From an uncultured Acidimicrobiales bacterium (lineage in GTDB: Bacteria > Actinomycetota > Acidimicrobiia > Acidimicrobiales > SHLQ01): a stretch of DNA of 33,429 nt. Position 1 is the first letter of the stretch. The number at the start of each line of letters is the position of its first letter. Both the position numbers and the translations under genes were made by a program. Location of the stretch: the NCBI GenBank assembly GCA_938040365.1, contig CALHXU010000037.1:1-33429 (forward strand). Reading direction: 5' to 3'. The notes beneath the pieces were generated by a model, which had not been told where the DNA came from, ran no database searches, and worked only from the letters and a program-made list of their open reading frames with translations. Below, piece after piece: positions 1 to 6,001 of this stretch.

Positions 1-1436
1 CGCACCCACCCAACGACACGATGTGGCGAGCGCTCGCGAGCGGCAATTTCGACCACGTCGGAGATACTGAAGAGCGCGCGGAGGATCTCGATCTCGCGAT
101 CGTGGGTAAGCACGCTGAGATCGACCTCGGAAAGCGGAGCCCGTTCGATTCCGGCTTCGGCGACTTTGGTCTGCACCCGCCGGATACGAGCGTGCGCGTA
201 CTGGGTGTTGAAGACCGGATTGTCCTTCGCCTGAGAGGCTGCGAGCGCCAGGTCGAATGTCTGCTGGCTATCGATCGAATGCAACAGGTAGGTAAAGCGC
301 GCCGCATCGACACCGACCTCGTCGACGAGATCGCGAAGCAACTCGATATCGCCAGCACGCTTCGACAACTTGACCTCTTCGCCATCGCGCATGAGCTTGA
401 CCATCTGAGTGATCTGCACATCGAGTGCGTCTCGGTCGTGACCGAGCATCTCCATCGCAGCCTTCATGCGAGGCACATAACCGTGGTGATCGGCGCCCCA
501 GACGTTCACCAACTCGCCAGCTCGAGCGAACTTGTCGTCGTGGTACGCAATGTCGGGAGTCAGGTACGTGTACTGCCCATCGGATTTCACGAGCACGCGA
601 TCTTTGTCGTCACCGAAATCGGTGCTGCGCAGCCACGTAGCACCATCATCGTCAAAGACCATCTCCCGGTCGCGCAGACGATCGAGCGCGGTGTCGAGCT
701 TGCCGTCATCGACAAGCGACCGCTCGCTGAACCACACATCGAACGAAATGTTGAGCGAGGCAAGAACCTCTTGCTGATCCTGAATCGCACGCGCATAACC
801 CCATTCGATCGGGTCGGCGTCGTCTGGCATCTCGGCGGCCCACTCGGTGATGTACTCACCCATGTATCCACCCTCGTCGGGCTCGCGGCCAGCTTTGCGA
901 GCAGCGAGTGACGACCCGTAGGTCTGCATCTGCACACCGCGGTCGTTGATGTAGGTCTCACGAATAACGTCGTAGCCCGTCCATTCGAGCAGGCGCGCCA
1001 GCGCATCGCCGTACACCGCTCCCCTGCCGTGGCCCGCGTGAAGTGGCCCGGTCGGGTTCGCCGATACAAACTCGACGTTGATCGTCTTGCCCTCATTGGC
1101 AGTACTCGCGCCAAAGCCGTCCTCGCCGACTTCGATGACGTGGCCGAGAACATCGTGGAGCCACGTCGGGGCGAGGTGAAAGTTGATGAACCCAGGACCG
1201 GCAATTTCGATCTTCGTGACGTGATCGAGCGCTTCGGCCTCGAGTCGTTCGACGAGACGACCAGCCAAATCACGGGGGTTGCCGCCGACCTGTTTCGACG
1301 TTGCGAGTGCCAGATTCGACGACCAATCGCCGTGCTCGCGGTTCGCAGGCTGTTCAAGGCCAAAGTTGTCAGGAACGTCGAGTCCTTCGGCCTCCCCGAC
1401 AAGGGTGAGCGCGCGACGAAGCTGTTGGTCGATCAT
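1..1436 (-). CDS. argS: Arginyl-tRNA synthetase, 5' part (runs off window)
   Basis: Class I aminoacyl-tRNA synthetase that charges tRNA-Arg in the cytoplasm. About 478 N-terminal residues are present and the C-terminal end lies outside the window, so roughly the last 80-100 residues of a usual ~560-residue enzyme are missing. The HIGH-type ATP site reads HAGH at residues 133-136, inside ANPTGPLHAGHGRG. The KMSK-type loop reads KLSKRAG near residue 356, followed by the start of the helical anticodon-binding domain (YLLHSID, then FDLALAASQ). The ATG at 1436 is chosen because the ArgS N-terminal domain begins immediately (MIDQQLRRAL). The gene diverges from a tRNA-Arg gene 93 bases away, so enzyme and substrate genes are neighbours. 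Confidence 0.95.
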   Translation of the reverse strand, partial: MIDQQLRRALTLVGEAEGLDVPDNFGLEQPANREHGDWSSNLALATSKQVGGNPRDLAGRLVERLEAEALDHVTKIEIAGPGFINFHLAPTWLHDVLGHVIEVGEDGFGASTANEGKTINVEFVSANPTGPLHAGHGRGAVYGDALARLLEWTGYDVIRETYINDRGVQMQTYGSSLAARKAGREPDEGGYMGEYITEWAAEMPDDADPIEWGYARAIQDQQEVLASLNISFDVWFSERSLVDDGKLDTALDRLRDREMVFDDDGATWLRSTDFGDDKDRVLVKSDGQYTYLTPDIAYHDDKFARAGELVNVWGADHHGYVPRMKAAMEMLGHDRDALDVQITQMVKLMRDGEEVKLSKRAGDIELLRDLVDEVGVDAARFTYLLHSIDSQQTFDLALAASQAKDNPVFNTQYAHARIRRVQTKVAEAGIERAPLSEVDLSVLTHDREIEILRALFSISDVVEIAARERSPHRVVGWV

Positions 1437-1513
1437 GGAGGGCAACTCTAACGGTGGACACGGCTAACGGCGAACAGGATGACCGCGACGAGCCGTCAGC
1501 GCTTCTCGCCCGG

Positions 1514-1519
1514 TAGTAT
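1514..1519 (+). promoter_or_regulatory. Probable -10 element of the tRNA-Arg gene
   Basis: TAGTAT fits the TANNNT consensus and ends 10 bases before the mature tRNA. A convincing -35 was not found, so the call rests on position and the -10 match only. Confidence 0.4.
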
Positions 1520-1529
1520 CACTCGGCAA

Positions 1530-1601
1530 GCCCTCGTAGCTCAGGGGATAGAGCATCGGCCTCCGGAGCCGTGAGCGCAGGTTCGAATCCTGCCGAGGGC
1601 G
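1530..1601 (+). tRNA. tRNA-Arg (anticodon CCG)
   Basis: A cloverleaf folds by eye. The 7-bp acceptor stem is GCCCTCG/CGAGGGC. The D arm is GCTC/GAGC. The anticodon loop is CTCCGGA with anticodon CCG at 1563-1565, which reads CGG. The T arm is GCAGG-TTCGAAT-CCTGC and the variable loop is short. The outermost anticodon-stem pair is a T-T mismatch. The 3' CCA is not encoded: the discriminator G at 1601 is followed by CAA. An IS is inserted three bases after the gene and its target duplication covers the 3' end of the tRNA, but this copy is intact. Confidence 0.93.
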
Positions 1602-1604
1602 CAA
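1590..1604. repeat. Left 15-bp target site duplication of the IS
   Basis: The 15-base sequence CTGCCGAGGGCGCAA occurs here, as the 3' end of the tRNA plus three bases, and again exactly at 2888-2902 on the other side of the IS. This marks the insertion site. Confidence 0.9.
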
Positions 1605-1629
1605 TGTGATGTCTCAGGACATCGGAAAC
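1605..1629. repeat. Left terminal inverted repeat of the IS
   Basis: Starts TGTGATGTCT and ends ACATCGGAAAC. The last 11 bases match the right end perfectly. Confidence 0.85.
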
Positions 1630-1665
1630 CCTCGAACCTGCGGTTCGGGGGTTTCCTCATTTTTT
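1624..1665 (+). terminator. Strong hairpin plus T-run just inside the IS left end
   Basis: A 15-bp stem (1624-1638 with 1642-1656, one G-T pair, loop TGC) is followed by TCA and six Ts at 1660-1665. It points along the plus strand, so it would stop transcription entering the element from the upstream tRNA gene. It overlaps the inverted repeat and the stop codon of the transposase. Confidence 0.75.
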
Positions 1666-2817
1666 GAAGCGTGGTTGGTAGCCGGTTTCGGGGTTGAGTG
1701 TGAGGTGTCGGAGGAGTTCTCCGGTGGTCTTGTTGACGACGCGTATGTCGAGGTCGTCGATGATGAGGATGACGGGTTGGTGTTTGTGGGCTCGGCCGAT
1801 CCCGATGTGGTGCATGCGGCCGGCTCGTCGGAGCGACACTGCCCCGGTTTTGTCGATCTTGTCGTGGCGGATTCGGTAGTGGTTTCCGGCTCCTTGGTCG
1901 TGCGGGGCGTCTTTGGGTAGCCGGTTGTAGGCAATGACGGGTGGGACTTTGCCGATGGCGGTGTGGGCTCGTTGGTGGTTGTAGATATCGACGAACTCGT
2001 CGGTGAGTTGTTGGAGTTCGGTGATGGTGTTGGCGGGTGGCCGTGCGGTGAGCCATTTCTTCATGGTTTGTTGGAAGCGTTCAACTTTGCCGGTCGTTGT
2101 CGGGTGGTTTGGTCGTGTGTGTTTTTGGGTGATGCCCAGGTCTGCGAGTCGGGTCTCGAGTTGGTTGCGTCCGCCTTTCCCGCCCGCGAACCGGGTTGTG
2201 TAAACGAGTCCGTTGTCGGTGAGGACCGATGCTGGGAACCCATTGGTTTCAGCGGTTTCGTTGAATGTGTCGCGGACGATGTTGCCGGTTATTCGCCGAT
2301 GGGCCGAAACGTGGAGTGCGTAGCGGGAGTGGTCATCGAGCCACGTAATTGTTTCGGTATCGGTGCCATCAGCGAGCCATATGTGGGTGAAGTCGGATTG
2401 CCATGTTTCGTTCGGGAGTGCTGCTTCGAAACGCATGTACGTGTTCTTGGGCCGTTTCTTCGGCTCTGGCTCGATCAGTCCGGCAGCGAGCAGGCGGCGT
2501 CGGATTGTCGACACTGACACAGTGATGTTGTGGTGGTGTTTGAGGTGCCATTGGATCGTGTGCGGCCCGGCATCTAAGCCTTGTTTGGTGAGGTCGACGC
2601 GCAGGTTCACTATCTGTTGGTTCACGACATCTGCAACACTCGTTGGTGAGGTATGGGGTCTCCGTGATTTAGGTTCGAACGCGGCTTCGCCCTCGGTTCG
2701 GTAGCGGGCCATCAGCTTGGAGACCCAGCTGCGCGAAACCCCGAAACGCCTCGCTGCTTCAGACTGTGAGATGCCCTCCACAGTCACCGACATGATGATC
2801 GCTCGCGCCTTTGACAT
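1657..2817 (-). CDS. IS481-family DDE transposase
   Basis: Catalyses transposition of the surrounding IS. An N-terminal helix-turn-helix (EGISQSEAARRFGVSRSWVS) is followed by a second DNA-binding segment and an integrase-core domain. Catalytic acids are visible as D142 (WQSDFTH), D201 (LTDNGLVY) and E246 (GKVERFQQT). The ATG at 2817 gives 386 residues. An in-frame TTG at 2832 would add five residues, and neither start has a clear ribosome site. The stop codon lies beside the IS left-end terminator. No frameshift or internal stop is seen, so the enzyme may be active. Confidence 0.92.
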   Translation of the reverse strand: MSKARAIIMSVTVEGISQSEAARRFGVSRSWVSKLMARYRTEGEAAFEPKSRRPHTSPTSVADVVNQQIVNLRVDLTKQGLDAGPHTIQWHLKHHHNITVSVSTIRRRLLAAGLIEPEPKKRPKNTYMRFEAALPNETWQSDFTHIWLADGTDTETITWLDDHSRYALHVSAHRRITGNIVRDTFNETAETNGFPASVLTDNGLVYTTRFAGGKGGRNQLETRLADLGITQKHTRPNHPTTTGKVERFQQTMKKWLTARPPANTITELQQLTDEFVDIYNHQRAHTAIGKVPPVIAYNRLPKDAPHDQGAGNHYRIRHDKIDKTGAVSLRRAGRMHHIGIGRAHKHQPVILIIDDLDIRVVNKTTGELLRHLTLNPETGYQPRFKK

Positions 2818-2862
2818 CACCCACGATGCCAACCCGATTGTTTCCTATGTCCAGAACAAAAT

Positions 2863-2887
2863 GTTTCCGATGTCTTGAACCACAACA
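2863..2887. repeat. Right terminal inverted repeat of the IS, with subterminal copy
   Basis: GTTTCCGATGTCTTGAAC at 2863-2880 is echoed 23 bases further in by GTTTCCTATGTCCAGAAC at 2840-2857 (15 of 18 bases alike). The doubled motif at this end, in front of the transposase gene, could be a second transposase-binding site. Confidence 0.8.
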
Positions 2888-2902
2888 CTGCCGAGGGCGC
2901 AA
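2888..2902. repeat. Right 15-bp target site duplication (3' end of tRNA-Arg)
   Basis: Exact copy of 1590-1604. It is a fragment of the tRNA 3' end and cannot form a tRNA on its own. Confidence 0.9.
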
Positions 2903-2979
2903 CACCGATCGACTACACTAGAAATGCCGCACAAAATCGTGTTTTGGTGTTCTGCCAAAGTCGTTTGTACTCTCAGGGT

Positions 2980-2997
2980 TTGGTGCGGCTGCACCAA
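2980..2997 (+). promoter_or_regulatory. Leader hairpin before the first coiled-coil gene
   Basis: TTGGTGC-GGCT-GCACCAA is a perfect 7-bp stem with a 4-base loop. It ends 16 bases before the ATG at 3014, leaving the ribosome site GGAG free. The second coiled-coil gene has a hairpin of the same shape at the same place. A possible -10 (TACACT, 2914-2919) upstream would put it in a 5' leader of about 85 bases. Confidence 0.4.
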
Positions 2998-3013
2998 CGA
3001 GTCCGGAGTAGGG

Positions 3014-5944
3014 ATGTCAGGTAGCGATCCGTCTGAACAAGGCGATCAAACAAGGTGGGAAAACACCGAAGAAACGCGCGCCCAGTCACGGTTCCCGGGT
3101 GCCGATCGCTGGCGCACGCCGGTGGTTGAGGACCGAAGCGAACAACTCATTCGAGAGCGCGAATCGCTCGTCGAGTTCGCTGGTGAGCTCCGTGCGTTCC
3201 GACTCGACCTCGAGCGTCAACGAGACGAACTCGACACGACCCAGCGCGAACAACACCGACGCAAGGTTGCGCTCGACCTCGAACTCTCCAAGCTCCACGC
3301 AAAAGAAGCCGAACTCGCCGACCTCAACGCATCGCTTAACGCGCAGGTAGAAAGCCTCGAACGCCAAGTCGAAGAAGCAGCAGACTCCACCCAGATGCAA
3401 AGTGCCGAACTCGAGGCACTGCATATCGAGCGGGGACGAATCGAACACGCTCGCAACGAACTGCGCGACGAAGAACAAGTACTCATCGAGCAACGAGAAC
3501 GACTGAAGAAACAATTCGAAGACCTCGGATTCCAAGAGGGCACGGCAAGACGAGAAGAGCTCGAACTCGAACAGCGCCTCGGCGAGCTTCGCGAACGCAG
3601 TCAGGAACTCGAAGACCTCAATGCCGACCTCGCAGAGGAAGAGGCTCTGCTCGCTGCTCGAACCTCCGAGATTGGGACTCGCTCCGAGCGACTTGCTGAC
3701 CAGCGCAAGAAAATCGCCGCCGAAGCCCAGGAACTCGACGAGGTCGAGATTGGTCACGCTCGCCGAATCGCCGAACTCGAACTCGCCGAAACCGACATCC
3801 GTCTCCAAGAGACCGACATCGACAACCAGCGTAAGGCGCTGACCGCCCGCGAGGCCGAACTCGGCGCCAAGCGCGAAGCGATCGACGAGGCCGAGCACGA
3901 ACTCCGCGCACTTCGTGCCGAAGTGAGCAACCAACGCGACGCAGTGGAACAACAGCGCGAGGCCCAGCGGGTAGAAGCCGAACGACTTCGTAGCGAAAGC
4001 GCCGCCGAATTCACCGCGGCAGAGGACCTCGCTGCATTACGCAGCCGGTCGATCGAAGAACAGCAGCGCGAACTCGATAGCGCGGCCGAAGATCTTGAGC
4101 GCCGCCGCCTCGGCCTCGCCGCTGAAGCAGATCAGCTCGCTGGGGCACGCGCCGAACTCGACGTCGAACGCGACGATATCGAGGCCGAACGTGTGGTTCT
4201 GGCCGCACAATCCGAGGAGATCGACCAGCTCGAGGACGAGCTCGACGAACGCCGGATCACCATCGAGATGGTCAACGCTCGCCAAGCCGAACTCGCTGCC
4301 CAAACCGCAGAACTCGACTCGATCGACGAAGAATTGGCGATGCGCCGTACCGCCATCGATGCAACGAGAGCACAGATCGCAGAAGACGAAGCGCTACTCG
4401 CCGAACTCGACGATGAACAAGCCACGATCGCAGCAAAGCGGGCCGCACTAGAAGGCCAGCGCGCCGAGCTCGCCGAAGCGGTCGAATCCAACCGGGCGTG
4501 GCAAGCCGAAGTCGACCTCGAACGCAGTTGGCTCGAAGCAGAACAAGCCGGACTCGACTCGCGCACTGCAATGTTACGAACGAGCCAGGCCGACCTCGAA
4601 GACCGCGAGAATCGGGCGGCCGAACGCGGCTCGATCCTCGACGACCGTGAGCGCGAGCTCAAGCGCCTCAACGGCGTCCTCGATGATCAACAGACGGTCC
4701 TGACCGCCCGTGTTGCCGAGCTCGAACAACTCCACCACACCCTCGAGAGTCGTGCGGAGGACCTAGAGGCCGAAGCCAGCCGACTCGATTCTCGGGACGA
4801 AGTTCTTCGTGCCCGCCGAGAGAACCAGGCCGAGGCCGAGGCAGAACTCGAAGAGCTCGATGCCGTGATCCTGCAAAGCGCTGAGGAACTTGACGCCCGT
4901 CTCGAAACCCTGGCCGCGCACGAAGCACAAATCGCCGAGCGTGAGCACAACTACAACGTCCAGCGGCACGAGATGATCGACCGTATGGCACAGATCGAAC
5001 AAGACCGAGCCCAGCTCGAAGAGGCTGAGCGCCTCATCTCGCGCTTGGAGAACGAACGGCGCGAGGTCGATGACGAACTGATTGCGCTTCAGAACCGCCG
5101 TGAAGAACTGTCGATCGAAAAGGCGCGACTTGCTGGCGCCGAAGAAGAAGTGTCGATGACAACCGAACAGCTCAACCTGGAGCGAAACCAACTCGAGAGC
5201 GAACGCCATGACGTTGCGGTGCAGCGCAAGTCGCTCGCCGAGCAACGCGAGCGACTTCTCGTCGCCGACGCGGCAGTCCGGGCCCGAGAGCTCGACCTCG
5301 ATGCCGAGAACGAAACGCTCGACGCCGACGTTGCCCGCCTTGCCGAGCGGCGCCGAGCACTCACCGACGAGCGGGTGGGCCTCCAAGAAGCAACGCTGCA
5401 ACTCGAGCAGCGTCGCGCTGCACTCGAAGCCGATCGAGAAATGGTCGATGCCGAGTACCGCGCGGTTACCGAAGACCAGGTCGAGAGCGAACGTCAACGA
5501 AGCTCACAACGCAAGTTACTCAGCGACGTGCAGAGCCGGGCCGAGTCCCTGCGCAAGCAGTCAGCGACGATCGATATGCGCACCAAGACGCTGTCATCGA
5601 ACGAGGCCGACCTCGACGAAGCCGCCGCAGCACTCGAGCTTCGTCAGCGCACTCAAAACCAGACCGCGCAGCGTCTCGAAGAATCCCGACTCGAACTCGA
5701 CGACGACCGAAAAGAAATCGAAGAGCGACGCAAAGCGCTCGTCGCCGAGCGGACCCGCATCGAACAGATGTGGAGCCTCATGGAGCAACACCGCGAGACA
5801 TCGGCCCAGCTCGTCGATTCACTCGCACCCGATGAGCGGGTTGCCAACGCCGAATTCATCGACCTCACCGAGAACGACGTGACAGCCGCCGACATTGATT
5901 TGACCACTCCTCCAGTTTCAGAAAACCCGTCAACAGCCGATTAA
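3014..5944 (+). CDS. Very long coiled-coil protein (976 aa), paralogue of the next gene
   Basis: No enzyme domain, signal peptide or membrane segment is visible. After a polar N-terminus of about 40 residues, an almost unbroken coiled coil runs to about residue 940. It is rich in Glu, Arg, Ala, Leu and Gln, with hydrophobic residues at heptad spacing. It has no ATPase head, so it is not an SMC or Rad50. Near the C-terminus ERTRIEQMWSLMEQHRE (Trp at 920) matches ERTRIAEMWELVGRHRE in the next gene. The acidic tail carries the repeated word IDLT (FIDLTEN, DIDLTTP). The ATG at 3014 has GGAG five bases upstream. A longer frame from 2924 would add a Cys-rich stretch unlike the rest and is rejected. 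A structural or scaffold role is inferred from composition only. Confidence 0.8.
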   Translation: MSGSDPSEQGDQTRWENTEETRAQSRFPGADRWRTPVVEDRSEQLIRERESLVEFAGELRAFRLDLERQRDELDTTQREQHRRKVALDLELSKLHAKEAELADLNASLNAQVESLERQVEEAADSTQMQSAELEALHIERGRIEHARNELRDEEQVLIEQRERLKKQFEDLGFQEGTARREELELEQRLGELRERSQELEDLNADLAEEEALLAARTSEIGTRSERLADQRKKIAAEAQELDEVEIGHARRIAELELAETDIRLQETDIDNQRKALTAREAELGAKREAIDEAEHELRALRAEVSNQRDAVEQQREAQRVEAERLRSESAAEFTAAEDLAALRSRSIEEQQRELDSAAEDLERRRLGLAAEADQLAGARAELDVERDDIEAERVVLAAQSEEIDQLEDELDERRITIEMVNARQAELAAQTAELDSIDEELAMRRTAIDATRAQIAEDEALLAELDDEQATIAAKRAALEGQRAELAEAVESNRAWQAEVDLERSWLEAEQAGLDSRTAMLRTSQADLEDRENRAAERGSILDDRERELKRLNGVLDDQQTVLTARVAELEQLHHTLESRAEDLEAEASRLDSRDEVLRARRENQAEAEAELEELDAVILQSAEELDARLETLAAHEAQIAEREHNYNVQRHEMIDRMAQIEQDRAQLEEAERLISRLENERREVDDELIALQNRREELSIEKARLAGAEEEVSMTTEQLNLERNQLESERHDVAVQRKSLAEQRERLLVADAAVRARELDLDAENETLDADVARLAERRRALTDERVGLQEATLQLEQRRAALEADREMVDAEYRAVTEDQVESERQRSSQRKLLSDVQSRAESLRKQSATIDMRTKTLSSNEADLDEAAAALELRQRTQNQTAQRLEESRLELDDDRKEIEERRKALVAERTRIEQMWSLMEQHRETSAQLVDSLAPDERVANAEFIDLTENDVTAADIDLTTPPVSENPSTAD

Positions 5945-5968
5945 ATCAGGTACACAGATAGTTAATGG

Positions 5969-5986
5969 GCCGAGAGGATTCTCGGC
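5969..5986 (+). promoter_or_regulatory. Hairpin between the two coiled-coil genes
   Basis: GCCGAGA-GGAT-TCTCGGC is a perfect 7-bp stem with a 4-base loop. It ends 15 bases before the ATG at 6002, just upstream of the ribosome site AAGGA (5990-5994). No T-run follows, so it is not an ordinary terminator. It may set mRNA stability or the ratio of the two proteins. Confidence 0.4.
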
Positions 5987-6001
5987 ATCAAGGAACCTTT
6001 C

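Larger units (their letters stand above)
1605..2887 (-). mobile_element. IS481-family insertion sequence, apparently intact
   Basis: The element is 1283 bp long. It is bounded by imperfect 25-bp inverted repeats (20 of 25 positions match; both ends start with TGT) and flanked by a perfect 15-bp direct repeat. It carries one DDE transposase on the minus strand. TGT termini, a length near 1.3 kb and target duplications of up to about 15 bp fit what is known of the IS481 family. The uninterrupted gene, recognisable ends and perfect target duplication suggest a fairly recent insertion. Confidence 0.9.

Noticed and set aside
1530-2902. Integrase-type attachment site (attL/attR) of an island at the tRNA
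   Set aside because: The 15-bp repeat is fully explained as the target duplication of the IS: it abuts TGT-type inverted repeats, and there is no integrase gene.
2924-3013. N-terminal extension of the first coiled-coil protein
   Set aside because: The added 30 residues are Cys/Trp-rich and unlike the rest, the upstream ATG lacks a ribosome site, and a good GGAG precedes the ATG at 3014.
3086-5497. Long open frames on the minus strand opposite the coiled-coil genes
   Set aside because: Regular GAA/GAG, CTC and GCC codons leave few stops on the other strand. The translations are Ser/Arg- or Phe/Leu-rich without any recognisable motif.
5850-5944. SUMO-interaction motifs (IDLT) in a bacterial protein
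   Set aside because: The words resemble eukaryotic SUMO-binding motifs, but bacteria of this kind have no SUMO. Only a generic short-motif idea is kept.
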